A DNA stretch of 64,000 nt from Parcubacteria group bacterium (GCA_943354045.1 CALRBF010000002.1:75403-139402); one strand, 5' to 3'. Shown: positions 1 to 8,518, counted from the first letter of the stretch. Notes: generated by a model not told the origin, from the letters alone. Program-made: numbers and translations.

Positions 1-43
1 TTCTCCCCTTCCCGAGTTCGAATTTCTCTTTACTAACTCACGG

Positions 44-81
44 AAATTAAAAATGGAGGCAAATGCCCCCATTTTTAATTT
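44..81. terminator. Bidirectional hairpin terminator downstream of tRNA-Ser
   Basis: An 11-bp perfect outer stem (46-56 with 69-79), extended by two A-T pairs, continues after one A/C mismatch into GGC/GCC around an AAAT loop. The arms carry A-runs and T-runs, so the structure can end transcription in either direction. It lies directly past the 3' end of the minus-strand tRNA gene. Confidence 0.7.
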
Positions 82-84
82 TAG

Positions 85-170
85 CGGAGAGTAAGAGATT
101 CGAACTCTTGATACCTTTCGGTATACACGCTTTCCAAGCGTGCGCACTAGACCAACTATGCGAACTCTCC
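85..170 (-). tRNA. tRNA-Ser(GGA)
   Basis: The minus strand folds into a full class II tRNA. The acceptor is GGAGAGT/ACTCTCC with discriminator G, the anticodon stem is CACGC/GCGTG around TTGGAAA, and the anticodon GGA lies at 133-135. A long variable arm (TACC-GAAA-GGTA) identifies serine, and the T arm is AAGAG-TTCGAAT-CTCTT. CCA is not encoded: the gene is followed by CT, so the tail must be added after transcription. It would read UCC and UCU codons. Confidence 0.97.
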
Positions 171-204
171 ATTATCTTGATTATTTTATCAGATATTTAC
201 TTTA

Positions 205-233
205 TTGACTAGAGTTATATATCAGTTTAATAT
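205..233 (+). promoter_or_regulatory. Promoter for the SemiSWEET-like gene
   Basis: TTGACT (205-210), a 17-nt spacer and TAATAT (228-233). The expected transcript starts near 240, about 15 nt before the ATG at 255, and the leader has no Shine-Dalgarno sequence. Confidence 0.5.
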
Positions 234-254
234 AGATTTATACTAAATTATTTT

Positions 255-512
255 ATGAATACACAAGATATTGTTATTACTATTGCCAGTATTATTATTT
301 CTATCTCCCTAATCCCCCAAGTGATATTAGGGTTTCAGACTAAAACTGGACCAGTAAGTTATTGGACTTCTATTCCCTATGCTCTATCGCTAACTGCTGT
401 TGGTTTGTCTTTTGCGTCTCTGCAATTATGGTTATCTACTATTGTTACGGCTATTACGGTTATCTTGTGGTTTATTCTTGCTATTCAAAAATTTATTTAT
501 ACAAAAAAATAA
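255..512 (+). CDS. SemiSWEET/PQ-loop-like small membrane protein
   Basis: An 85-residue, very hydrophobic protein with three predicted membrane helices (about residues 5-25, 36-56 and 59-79). A Pro-Gln pair in the first helix (LIPQV, near residue 21) is the hallmark of the PQ-loop/SemiSWEET family. Bacterial SemiSWEETs have this size and helix number and dimerise to pass sugars across the cytoplasmic membrane. The substrate cannot be read from the sequence, and export of another small molecule is possible. The gene has its own promoter and no operon partner; the RND exporter downstream has a separate promoter. Confidence 0.6.
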   Translation: MNTQDIVITIASIIISISLIPQVILGFQTKTGPVSYWTSIPYALSLTAVGLSFASLQLWLSTIVTAITVILWFILAIQKFIYTKK

Positions 513-560
513 TATAGTAAAAAAAATCTCCTCTTTTTATTTAGCAATCTATTATTCTGT

Positions 561-589
561 TTGCTAGAAACCTATATCTCGTATATACT
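561..589 (+). promoter_or_regulatory. Promoter of the RND exporter gene
   Basis: TTGCTA (561-566), 17-nt spacer, TATACT (584-589). The -35 hexamer contains the TTG that would otherwise serve as an upstream start codon, which argues that translation begins at the ATG at 630, 40 nt past the -10. Confidence 0.6.
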
Positions 590-629
590 GAGTACAGTAA
601 CTCTATTTAGTAATCAATTATCTATCGAT

Positions 630-3344
630 ATGGATACATCCAATAAACCAGATGCATTAACAAAAATTGCCTTATTCTTCCTGAATAAATGGCGAATTAC
701 TGTTCTTTTATTAGTAGGTATTCTTGCAATTGGAACTGCGGCTTATACTACATTCCTCAAGCGTGAGGGTTTTCCCACTATTGAGATACCTGTTGCTCTT
801 ATTCAAACCCCCTATTTTGTCAATGACAAGGGGCTTGTAGAGAAGGATATTACTCAGCCAATTGAATCAGCTATTGGAAGCATACAAGAGGTTAAAACGG
901 TAACTTCTACTACTGCTGATAATTTTTCTAATATTACGGTTGAATTTAAAGAAGGTACAACTTCTAAGGCTGGGGCAAAATTATTAGAAGATGCGGTGAA
1001 TGGAATTAATTTACCAAAGGATACAAAATCTTCTTTTGTCACTATTAATGCGGCTTCTTTTGATGGAGAGAATGATTTGGTATTTAGCTTAATTGGAAAT
1101 GGGAAATCTACTCAAGAATTGCAAGATAAAGCAACTTTTGTTGCAAAGGAGATAGATGCAGTTAATTCAGTTACTCGAACAAATGTAATTGATTTACAAG
1201 AAGTTCAAACTAATCCTATTACCGGTGAATCTAATTTAGAGCAAATTAAATTTGGACGCTCAGCTCATCGTGCTGATGATAAATTAGTATTCTCTGATGC
1301 TATTCTGATTGGAGCTGTACGAGATACTTCTACCGGAACTATTGAATTCTCACAGGCTATTCAAGACAAAGTTCAAAAGCTCAAAGATGCTGGAGACTTA
1401 GATGGATATGATGTGATATTTGGTGGTGGAGATGCTTCTAATTCACTAAAGGCTCAATTAACTCTGCTTCAAGAAAGTGCTATATCTGGGCTTATTGCAG
1501 TGATGATTATTTTGCTTCTGGTGGTCAATTGGAGAGCTTCTATTGTTATTGCGGTATTTATCCCTGTCTCTATTGCACTTACATCTCTTGGTTTATATTT
1601 GATTGGATATTCTCTTAATACTCTTACTTTATTTGGTCTTATTCTGGTTATTGGATTAATCGCAGATGATGCGATTCTGGTGATTGATGCTATTGATAAT
1701 GCCCGTAAAGCGGGACACCGAGGTAAAAAGGCGGTAATTCATGCAATTAATACTGTTGGGCTGGCAGATATATCTGGAACTGTTACTACCATTCTTGCCT
1801 TCATTCCTATTGCTCTTGTATCTGGTACTTTAGGAGAATTCATTAAGCTTATTCCTATTACGGTTATTTTAACCTTGGCTTTATCTCTGATTGTCAGTCT
1901 TACTCTCATTCCTTTCTTTGCAAACTTGGTATTACCTCATTATGAGGCTGAGACAGGAGTAAAAGTAAAGCGCAAAGGTATTAGTAAAGCATTGTATAAT
2001 GTTCTCTATTTTGTTCCTGGTATTATTGATTGGATTAATACTAAGGTATATCAGTATACTAATTGGTATCTTAATAATATATGGCGTAGTACTATAATAT
2101 TTGTATTAACAATTGCTCTTATTGGTGGAGGACTATTCACTGCTAGCAAGCTCAAATTTGCTATTTTTGCCCCAGCTAAAGACACTAATGAGATTACTGT
2201 TACCTCTATATTAAAGGATAATCGTGATCTTCAGAAATCTATTGATACCACTAAGGAAATTGAGAAAATCATAAAGGATACCAATGCTGATTATATTGAT
2301 GATATTACCTACTTTAATGCAGATGCATCTGGTGTATTGATGTATATTACTCTTACACCTCTTGGGGAGCGAGAAAAAACTTCAGCTACTATTGTATCCG
2401 AGATTAATGATAAGATTGCCGATAATGTAAAGCTCAAAGATTTGAAAGTCAAAGCAGGTATAGCTGGAGCTGGGCCTCCAACCGATGATTATCAGATTAC
2501 TTTCCAAGTATTCTCCGACAATCAAAAAAATCTTGAGAACTCAACCAAAGAAATTAGAGACTTTATCAAAGATATCAAATTAGATGGTGGTGAAATCAAA
2601 GATGTCATTATCAATAATATTGATACTATTACTCAAAAAGATGGACGACGCTATGCATCGGTACAGGTTGCTGTGTCTGACCCAGAGAATACCAATCTTG
2701 TATTAGAAGCACAAACCGCTATCAAGGATAAATTTGATACTGATGAATTCCGTTCTAAGTATAATTTAGCTAAAGATGGTGTTGCATTTGATTTAGGACA
2801 ACAAGGAGAAAATCTTGACTCCTTCCAATCAGCGATATTTGCTCTTATTGCGGCTATTATCATTATGTATGTGCTCTTGGTATTACAATTCAATTCCTTG
2901 AGTCAACCTTTCCTCATCCTGATGGCAGTACCATTCTCATTCCCTGGATTATTCTTTGGACTTTATTTGACCAATAATCCTTTGAGCTTCTTTGCCTTAA
3001 TTGGTATTACGGGGCTAGTCGGTATTGTAGTTAATAATACTATCCTCTTACTTGATTACTCAAATGCCGTCTTAGCAGAAACGGGATCTGTTCGGGAATC
3101 AATTTCTGGAGCAATCAAATATCGTTTCCGAGCTTTGATTACTACTTCTCTCTCAACTATTGTAGGAATACTTCCTCTCGCCTTTGCAGACCCATTCTGG
3201 GAAGGACTTGCCTATGCATTGGTATTCGGACTTGCATCTAGTACCCTATTGGTAATATTTGCCTATCCGGTATTCTATGTTGCCTTGGCTCATACTCGAC
3301 GATTTGTCTGGAGAAAAATATTCCGTAAAAAAGACTTTAATTAA
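630..3344 (+). CDS. RND-family efflux transporter permease
   Basis: A 904-residue proton-driven exporter of the AcrB/MmpL/SecDF superfamily, in two similar halves. Each half has one N-terminal helix, a large extracellular porter domain and a five-helix bundle. The TM4 equivalent keeps the proton-relay pair (GLIADDAILVID). The TM10 equivalent reads GIVVNNTILLLDY, so the AcrB Lys940 position is Asn, as in several non-proteobacterial RND proteins. The protein is shorter than AcrB (about 1050). No membrane-fusion or outer-membrane partner is adjacent. An in-frame TTG 23 codons upstream lies inside the -35 box, so I start at 630. The substrate is unknown: drugs, lipids or envelope components are possible. 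Confidence 0.85.
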   Translation: MDTSNKPDALTKIALFFLNKWRITVLLLVGILAIGTAAYTTFLKREGFPTIEIPVALIQTPYFVNDKGLVEKDITQPIESAIGSIQEVKTVTSTTADNFSNITVEFKEGTTSKAGAKLLEDAVNGINLPKDTKSSFVTINAASFDGENDLVFSLIGNGKSTQELQDKATFVAKEIDAVNSVTRTNVIDLQEVQTNPITGESNLEQIKFGRSAHRADDKLVFSDAILIGAVRDTSTGTIEFSQAIQDKVQKLKDAGDLDGYDVIFGGGDASNSLKAQLTLLQESAISGLIAVMIILLLVVNWRASIVIAVFIPVSIALTSLGLYLIGYSLNTLTLFGLILVIGLIADDAILVIDAIDNARKAGHRGKKAVIHAINTVGLADISGTVTTILAFIPIALVSGTLGEFIKLIPITVILTLALSLIVSLTLIPFFANLVLPHYEAETGVKVKRKGISKALYNVLYFVPGIIDWINTKVYQYTNWYLNNIWRSTIIFVLTIALIGGGLFTASKLKFAIFAPAKDTNEITVTSILKDNRDLQKSIDTTKEIEKIIKDTNADYIDDITYFNADASGVLMYITLTPLGEREKTSATIVSEINDKIADNVKLKDLKVKAGIAGAGPPTDDYQITFQVFSDNQKNLENSTKEIRDFIKDIKLDGGEIKDVIINNIDTITQKDGRRYASVQVAVSDPENTNLVLEAQTAIKDKFDTDEFRSKYNLAKDGVAFDLGQQGENLDSFQSAIFALIAAIIIMYVLLVLQFNSLSQPFLILMAVPFSFPGLFFGLYLTNNPLSFFALIGITGLVGIVVNNTILLLDYSNAVLAETGSVRESISGAIKYRFRALITTSLSTIVGILPLAFADPFWEGLAYALVFGLASSTLLVIFAYPVFYVALAHTRRFVWRKIFRKKDFN

Positions 3345-3600
3345 ATTGTAGGGGCGAACTTATAGTCGCCTACGTCCCTCCTCGAGAGGGAAATTTTCAA
3401 GCAATGTAACTCTAACATAAATATATATATATTGTCCCTGCCTACCGGCAGGCAGGCCCCTTTCTACCTACGGCAGATAAATAAAGAGGGATGAGATATA
3501 AACTTGAACTCTATCCACCTCCGGCACTCCGTGCCACCCCCTCCTAAATAAATATAGGAGGGACTTAAAGCTCCTCCAAAGGAGGACGATATACCCATAT
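3345..3600. repeat. Intergenic GC-rich mosaic of short palindromes (copy 1)
   Basis: No gene is visible between the convergent RND and fusA genes. The stretch is much richer in G+C than its surroundings and is built of short palindromic modules: a CCCTC/GAGGG hairpin near 3375-3388, CCTGCC/GGCAGG near 3437-3456, GGCAC/GTGCC within 3515-3540, and a CCTAAA...TATAGGAGGGA module at 3543-3562. Related modules recur at 6900-7150 and 16626-16756. It looks like dispersed non-coding repeat material, not a decayed gene. Confidence 0.55.
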
Positions 3601-3611
3601 ACCCTTGTACC

Positions 3612-3644
3612 AAAAAACCTGAGTTTTTATTCTCAGGCTTTTTG
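3612..3644. terminator. Rho-independent terminator of the fusA unit, bidirectional
   Basis: CCTGAG (3618-3623) pairs with CTCAGG (3632-3637) around an 8-nt loop. On the minus strand the hairpin is followed by six T residues just past the fusA stop codon. On the plus strand it is followed by CTTTTTGG, so it could also end the RND transcript. Confidence 0.8.
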
Positions 3645-3662
3645 GTTTATAGATTTACATTA

Positions 3663-5783
3663 TTATCTCGCTGTTCTCTTTGCAATAATATCTTGTTGTA
3701 CATTATTAGGTACCGGCTGATAATCATTGAATTCCATAACTGCATTTCCTCGTCCTTGTGTCATAGAACGAAGTGTAGTTACATATCCAAACATTGAAGA
3801 TAGAGGTACTTTTGCTGATACCACCTTGAGTCCACCAGTTCTATCATTCATTTCTTCAATAAGACCTCGTCGTGAGTTCAAATCTCCTACTACATCTCCC
3901 ATATATTGTTCTGGGATAGTTACTTCCACTGCCATAATTGGCTCTAGAATAATAGGATTTGCTTTTTTTACAGCTGCTGAAAGAGCCATAGAACCTGCAA
4001 TTTTGAAAGCTGATTCAGAAGAGTCAACATCATGATATGATCCATCATATACCGTTGCCTTGATATTAATCAATGGATATCCAGCTATAACACCTCGGTC
4101 AATAGATTCCTTAATACCCTTTTCAATAGCAGGTACATATTCTGACGGAATAGATCCTCCCTTTAATTCATTTCCAAAAATATAATGTTGTGGTTTCTTT
4201 GGATCAATTTCAACTGTTTCAGGATCGAATGATTCAACACGAAGATATACATCTCCATATTGTCCTTTTCCTCCTGATTGTTTGATATATTTTCCTTGTG
4301 CTTCAGCAGAACTTTGAATAGTTTCTTTATAGGCTACTTGTGGCTGTCCTACATTTACTTCCACACCAAATTCTCGCTTCATACGATCTACAATAATATC
4401 CAAATGAAGCTCTCCCATTCCGGCAATAAGAGTATCTCCAGTAACTTCATCAGAGCTTACTTTAAGAGTTGGATCCTCATCAGATAATTTATGAAGAGCT
4501 AAACTCATTTTTTCTTGATCAACTTTAGTCTTTGGCTCAAGTTTAATCTGAATAACGGGTTCTGGGATTACAATTTTCTCCAAGATAATAGGATTTTTCT
4601 CATCACAAAGAGTATCTCCAGTAGTGGTATTCTTGAGTCCTACAATAGCTCCAATTTCTCCTGCAGATAATTCATCTACTTCTGTTCGAGAATTAGCATG
4701 CATCAAAACAAGTCGAGAAATTCGCTCTTTCTCACCCTTAGTTGAGTTATATACATAACTTCCACTCTTTAGAGTTCCCGAATAGACTCGGAAGAATACT
4801 AATTGTCCAATATAAGGATCAGTTGCAATTTTGAAAGCAAGTCCTGCAAATGGTTCATTTTTATCTGCCTTTCGCTCTAATTCTTTTTCTTCATCATCTA
4901 CATCAGTTCCTTTGGCTGCATCAATATCCAGTGGAGATGGAAGATAATCAATAACAGCATCCAGAAGCTTTCGCACAATAGCAGTTCGAGAATCTCCTCC
5001 GAGTACTGGGAAAATCTTTGATTCAAGAGTTCCTCTTCGAATAGCATATTTCATCTCTTCGGTTGAGAGAACACCATCATTCAAGAATAATTCAATTAAT
5101 CTATCATCTACTTCTGAGACTTTCTCCATCAATACTTGTCGATATTCTTCTACTTGCTCAAGCATATCTACGGGGATTTCAGCCTCAACAATTTCAGTCA
5201 TACCAGCATCATCAGCATAGACATAGGCTTTATTCTCAACCAAATCTACAAGACCTCGTATACCTTGCTCAAATCCAATAGGAAGCGCAATCACCACAGC
5301 ATCTTTGGATAATCGCTCCTGAATAGATGCAAATGATTTATAAAAATCTCCTCCAGTTTGATTGATTTTATTCACAAAACAAATTCGAGGCACATTATAT
5401 CTATCAGCTTGTCGCCAAACTGTCTCAGATTGTGGCTCTACTCCAGATTTTCCATCAAATACCGTAACCGCACCATCGAGTACACGAAGAGATCGCTCCA
5501 CTTCCATAGTAAAATCAACATGGCCAGGAGTATCAATAATATTAATTCTATGATCTTTCCAAAAACAAGTAGTAGCAGCTGAGGTAATAGTAATTCCTCG
5601 CTCTCGCTCTTGTGCCATCCAATCCATTTCAGCCGCACCATCATGCACCTCACCAATTTTATGCTTTAATCCAGTGAAATACAAAATTCGCTCCGTAGTA
5701 GTAGTTTTACCTGCATCAATATGCGCAATAATTCCAATATTACGAACATCATCAAGAGGAATATCTTTGTGATCTTTGGCCAT
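3663..5783 (-). CDS. fusA: Elongation factor G with altered base-recognition motifs
   Basis: A 706-residue translational GTPase that moves tRNA and mRNA through the ribosome. The P-loop AHIDAGKT (20-27), switch I RGITITSAATT, switch II DTPGHVDF and the C-terminal EF-G domains II-V are intact. Two base-recognition motifs are not standard. G4 is NKIN (138-141) instead of NKxD, and the usual GSAFxNKG G5 region reads GGDSRTAI (262-269). It is the last gene of rpsL-rpsG-fusA; tuf is absent here. A possible promoter of its own lies in the 89-nt gap upstream. Assignment is certain; the effect of the changes on nucleotide choice is open. Confidence 0.97.
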   Translation of the reverse strand: MAKDHKDIPLDDVRNIGIIAHIDAGKTTTTERILYFTGLKHKIGEVHDGAAEMDWMAQERERGITITSAATTCFWKDHRINIIDTPGHVDFTMEVERSLRVLDGAVTVFDGKSGVEPQSETVWRQADRYNVPRICFVNKINQTGGDFYKSFASIQERLSKDAVVIALPIGFEQGIRGLVDLVENKAYVYADDAGMTEIVEAEIPVDMLEQVEEYRQVLMEKVSEVDDRLIELFLNDGVLSTEEMKYAIRRGTLESKIFPVLGGDSRTAIVRKLLDAVIDYLPSPLDIDAAKGTDVDDEEKELERKADKNEPFAGLAFKIATDPYIGQLVFFRVYSGTLKSGSYVYNSTKGEKERISRLVLMHANSRTEVDELSAGEIGAIVGLKNTTTGDTLCDEKNPIILEKIVIPEPVIQIKLEPKTKVDQEKMSLALHKLSDEDPTLKVSSDEVTGDTLIAGMGELHLDIIVDRMKREFGVEVNVGQPQVAYKETIQSSAEAQGKYIKQSGGKGQYGDVYLRVESFDPETVEIDPKKPQHYIFGNELKGGSIPSEYVPAIEKGIKESIDRGVIAGYPLINIKATVYDGSYHDVDSSESAFKIAGSMALSAAVKKANPIILEPIMAVEVTIPEQYMGDVVGDLNSRRGLIEEMNDRTGGLKVVSAKVPLSSMFGYVTTLRSMTQGRGNAVMEFNDYQPVPNNVQQDIIAKRTAR

Positions 5784-5805
5784 GGTATTTGATTATTAAT
5801 TACTA

Positions 5806-5834
5806 ATTATAGTACTTACCACTCAAATCCTGAA
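5806..5834 (-). promoter_or_regulatory. Possible secondary promoter for fusA
   Basis: Minus-strand TATAAT (5811-5806) preceded at 17 nt by a poor TTCAGG -35. It lies 22 nt before the fusA start codon in an 89-nt gap after rpsG. The -10 is perfect, the -35 weak. Confidence 0.35.
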
Positions 5835-5872
5835 CATGATATTCATAGACAGGATTCTTAGCAGTATTTCAA

Positions 5873-6340
5873 TTATCTCAAATGAGCAAAAGCTCGGTTT
5901 GCTTCCGCCATTCTCTGAGTATCATCTTTTTTCTTGATAACAGAACCAGTTTTATTGAAAGCATCCATTAACTCTTCAGCTAATTTTTTATCAGTTGACT
6001 TACCTTTTTTCTTGCGTACAGCATCTAGAATCCATCGAAATGCAAGAGAAGTTTTTCTTTCTGGTCGAACTTCTACCGGCACCTGATAATTAGCACCCCC
6101 AACTCTTCGAGATTTTACCTCAACTGCAGGAGATACATTTTTTACCGCAGTATTGAATACATTCAAAGGATCTTGTGAATGATCTTTTTCAATAATATCC
6201 ATAGCCCCATAAAATACATTTCGAGCTACTGATTTTTTACCATCCAACATAATATAGTTGATAAATTGAGAAACCAAAAGATTCTTGTATCGTGGATCAA
6301 GTTCGATTTCTCTGGTATAATTGCGCTTTCTTCTAGCCAT
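5873..6340 (-). CDS. rpsG: 30S ribosomal protein S7
   Basis: A 155-residue primary 16S rRNA-binding protein that nucleates assembly of the 30S head and lines the E site. Family signatures are the N-terminal RRKRNYTREIELDPRY basic arm, LVSQFINYIMLDGKK, and the conserved RRVGGANYQVPVEVRPERK segment. Length is normal for bacteria. It lies 24 nt downstream of rpsL and is cotranscribed with it; no Shine-Dalgarno is visible in the gap. Confidence 0.97.
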   Translation of the reverse strand: MARRKRNYTREIELDPRYKNLLVSQFINYIMLDGKKSVARNVFYGAMDIIEKDHSQDPLNVFNTAVKNVSPAVEVKSRRVGGANYQVPVEVRPERKTSLAFRWILDAVRKKKGKSTDKKLAEELMDAFNKTGSVIKKKDDTQRMAEANRAFAHLR

Positions 6341-6364
6341 AATATTACAATATCTTAATTAACC

Positions 6365-6778
6365 TTATTTCTTAGGTCTTTTTACCCCATATTTACTTCG
6401 CTCTTGAGATCGTCCATCTACTCCAGCAGTATCCAATACTCCTCGAACAATATGATATCGTACTCCAGGCAAATCTTTTACTCGCCCTCCTCTTAGCATT
6501 ACTACTGAATGCTCTTGGAGATTATGCCCCATTCCTGGAATATACGCAGTAACTTCTTGTCCATTAGATAATCGAACTCTTGCAATTTTACGCAAAGCTG
6601 AGTTGGGTTTTTTAGGAGTGGTAGTTGTAACTTTCACACATACTCCTCTTTTGAAAGGGGAATTACTCTCCATAGGCTTGTTTTTGAGAACATTAAAAGT
6701 TCTAGCCAATGCTGGAGACTTGGTTTTCTTTACTCCGGTCTTGCGACCTTTTCGTACTAATTGTTGTATAGTAGGCAT
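6365..6778 (-). CDS. rpsL: 30S ribosomal protein S12
   Basis: A 137-residue decoding-centre protein, first gene of the str operon. It starts MPTIQQLVRKGRK and keeps the PKKPNSALRK loop with the lysine whose mutation gives streptomycin resistance, so the wild-type state is inferred. RGGRVKDLPGVRYHIVRG, next to the usual methylthio-Asp, is also present. The C-terminal SKYGVKRPKK is standard. Transcription starts about 75 nt upstream from a near-consensus promoter, and the leader can fold into a stem-loop. Confidence 0.98.
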   Translation of the reverse strand: MPTIQQLVRKGRKTGVKKTKSPALARTFNVLKNKPMESNSPFKRGVCVKVTTTTPKKPNSALRKIARVRLSNGQEVTAYIPGMGHNLQEHSVVMLRGGRVKDLPGVRYHIVRGVLDTAGVDGRSQERSKYGVKRPKK

Positions 6779-6802
6779 AAATAATAATTATAATTAGCAG
6801 GG

Positions 6803-6831
6803 TGAGCATTTCATACACCTATGAACGCTCA
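6803..6831 (-). promoter_or_regulatory. Stem-loop in the rpsL leader
   Basis: In the leader RNA, TGAGC pairs with GCTCA and TTCAT with ATGAA around an AGGTGT loop, with a small internal asymmetry. It lies about 25 nt upstream of the rpsL ATG. Position and stability suggest a possible autoregulatory site for an operon protein, but no known S7 or S12 site is recognised. Confidence 0.35.
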
Positions 6832-6860
6832 AAAGCACACCTCTTTTGGGAACTTGTTCT

Positions 6861-6889
6861 ATTGTAGTATATATATTGTTATTTGTCAA
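6861..6889 (-). promoter_or_regulatory. str operon promoter
   Basis: Minus-strand TTGACA (6889-6884), 17-nt spacer, TACAAT (6866-6861). Perfect -35 and five of six -10 positions. The expected start is near 6854, giving a leader of about 75 nt, the longest seen in this window. Confidence 0.7.
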
Positions 6890-7202
6890 TATAAGATTGG
6901 ATTTTCATAGCGGAGGCTTTATCCCCCATTTATTTTTGTCTCCCTTTGGAGGAGGAAATTAAATCTGTCCCTCGCTGGCGAGGGGGTACCGCTTTAGTGG
7001 TAGGTGTGGATGTTTTTTGAATTATCCTCCTCCGTCGCAAATAAAATTTGCTCCTGTGAAACCTCTCGGTTTCCCAACCTTCCTCCACAGGAAAACTCCC
7101 GTTTTCCTGACACCTTTCCCCACCTCCCCCAAGGGAGGACAGTACAAGTACTCATTGACCTGCGTCGGAATAATTTAATGTATAGTCACCTGTTATTGTA
7201 AA
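6890..7202. repeat. Intergenic GC-rich mosaic (copy 2)
   Basis: No gene is supported between the divergent rpsL and 7243 genes. The stretch contains CCCTC-GCTGGC-GAGGG (near 6968-6984), TCCCTTTGGAGGAGG, a CCTGTG/CACAGG pair and CCCCAAGGGAGGAC, the same kinds of modules as at 3345-3600. Base composition differs strongly from the flanking genes. Confidence 0.5.
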
Positions 7203-7231
7203 TTGACAATATATACATATTGTGTTATGAA
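7203..7231 (+). promoter_or_regulatory. Promoter of the SPFH-like gene
   Basis: TTGACA (7203-7208), 17-nt spacer, TATGAA (7226-7231) preceded by TGT, an extended -10. The predicted start near 7238 leaves only about 5 nt before the ATG at 7243 but 23 nt before the ATG at 7261. Confidence 0.55.
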
Positions 7232-7242
7232 TAAGGAGCTCT

Positions 7243-8391
7243 ATGCACATTCACAAACTCATGGCCACTCAAAATGTTCTAACAAGACTGAAGTCCATCT
7301 CTGGGCTGTCACTCCGAAGCATCTTGATATTCTGTTTCTTTGGCTCCACCGTATTCATCACTATCTTAATGGTCTTCTTGATCAAAAGCGTAGGTGGTAA
7401 TTTCCTTGAAGTACTAATAACTTTTCTGGTCACACCCATTGCATGGATAGCACTATTAGCACGTAGATTCATAGGGCTGGACCAGACCAATGGTTCACAA
7501 GGTGCTATTCTAGAATTTCTTGGGAAACAACCAGATCCCGCAAAATATGAGTTAAGACTAATACCCATACCCAGTGGTAAATTCAGAAGAGAACTCCCTC
7601 TGGATGGTTTTTGGGAAGGATTATTAAGGCCGCGTGTCGTACAAGGATGGTATATATACATAAAAGGATTACATACAAGAGCCTGTTTAATTGATATTAC
7701 TCAAAGGACAATAGAGTATACAACCCCCAAAGATGGTTTGATTGATATACCAGAGGAAAGAGGTGGGGGATCTATTGCGATAAAGAAAGCTATAATACCA
7801 TATTGGGTAACAAATCCGGTCAAGGCATTCTACAATGTTCTTGCATCAGAAAGTGATAAAGATCCCAATAAAGCTGGAGAACCTGTAAATGGGTATATAT
7901 TTGAGTTAGAAAATTACATTAGGATATCAATTGCGAAAGCAGTCTCGCTGAGTGACCTCGAATTAGATGAGTTATTAACGAGGGCTCATGCACTTGGTCC
8001 AGACATAACAAAAATATTAAGGGAAAAATTGGAAGAAAATGATATTGGAGTAGGTATTGGAACAGTAGACTCTCCTGATGCAACCCCCTCTGATAAATAT
8101 CTTGATGATAGGGAACTAACTGCAAGTAGAAGAAAAGAGGAAGAAGCTAGACTAGTTGAATATGAGGCCCTACAAAAAAGGATATTCCTCTTGATGGGAT
8201 TAGATGAACATGGTCAGAGAGATCCAAATAGAGTCCCTGATAATGCAACGATGACTCTAGATCAAATTCTACAAGATAGATATGTGATGCAGATAGCAGA
8301 AAAAGCAGGTCCCATCTCAATTAATTCCCTAGGAGGAAATTTTAATGACATTGTAAAAGGAATAATGACTAATATCCCGCCACAAACATAA
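7243..8391 (+). CDS. Membrane protein with probable SPFH/Band 7-like domain
   Basis: A 382-residue protein with two N-terminal membrane helices (about 25-47 and 52-70) and a long soluble C-terminal part. Residues about 110-260 have the layout of an SPFH/Band 7 domain: a beta-rich stretch, then YWVTNPVKAFYNVL, an amphipathic segment with IRISIAKAVSLSDLELDELL, then EENDIGVGIGTVD followed by a charged helix. Such proteins form membrane scaffolds. The match is by pattern only. AAGGAG precedes the ATG at 7243, but the promoter geometry would favour the ATG at 7261 (Met7). A strong terminator follows, so it is monocistronic. Confidence 0.5.
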   Translation: MHIHKLMATQNVLTRLKSISGLSLRSILIFCFFGSTVFITILMVFLIKSVGGNFLEVLITFLVTPIAWIALLARRFIGLDQTNGSQGAILEFLGKQPDPAKYELRLIPIPSGKFRRELPLDGFWEGLLRPRVVQGWYIYIKGLHTRACLIDITQRTIEYTTPKDGLIDIPEERGGGSIAIKKAIIPYWVTNPVKAFYNVLASESDKDPNKAGEPVNGYIFELENYIRISIAKAVSLSDLELDELLTRAHALGPDITKILREKLEENDIGVGIGTVDSPDATPSDKYLDDRELTASRRKEEEARLVEYEALQKRIFLLMGLDEHGQRDPNRVPDNATMTLDQILQDRYVMQIAEKAGPISINSLGGNFNDIVKGIMTNIPPQT

Positions 8392-8421
8392 TTACCTCAG
8401 GCCTAACAAAGGTCATTCTCA

Positions 8422-8452
8422 ACCAGCTCTCCCAAGAGCTGGTCTTTTTTTT
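8422..8452 (+). terminator. Rho-independent terminator
   Basis: ACCAGCTC pairs with GAGCTGGT (8 bp, 6-nt loop, 8422-8443), followed by C and eight T residues. It ends the SPFH-like transcript. Confidence 0.95.
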
Positions 8453-8463
8453 GTCTATATCTA

Positions 8464-8492
8464 TTGACTTTTTAATCTAAATATGCTAATGT
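8464..8492 (+). promoter_or_regulatory. Promoter of the 8519 gene
   Basis: TTGACT (8464-8469), 17-nt spacer, TAATGT (8487-8492) preceded by TGC. The -10 is weak but the extended TGN helps. It lies 26 nt before the ATG at 8519, the spacing seen elsewhere in this window, and overlaps the two more upstream ATGs. Confidence 0.4.
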
Positions 8493-8518
8493 CTGAGAGA
8501 CCCTCATTGGAGAAATCC

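Noticed and set aside
1..43. GAGTTCGAATTTCTC resembling a tRNA T arm at the left edge
   Set aside because: The would-be T stem (CCGAG with TTCTC) does not pair well and no acceptor or CCA end follows. A decayed or partial tRNA cannot be excluded but is not supported.
561..629. TTG start giving a 927-residue RND protein
   Set aside because: The TTG lies within the -35 box and the extra 23 codons would lie across the promoter. The ATG at 630 is better.
3727..5656. Open frames opposite or overlapping fusA
   Set aside because: They lie in other frames of a conserved gene, lack promoters and have no recognisable domains. The same applies to similar frames over gyrA, lon, gatB and the surface protein.
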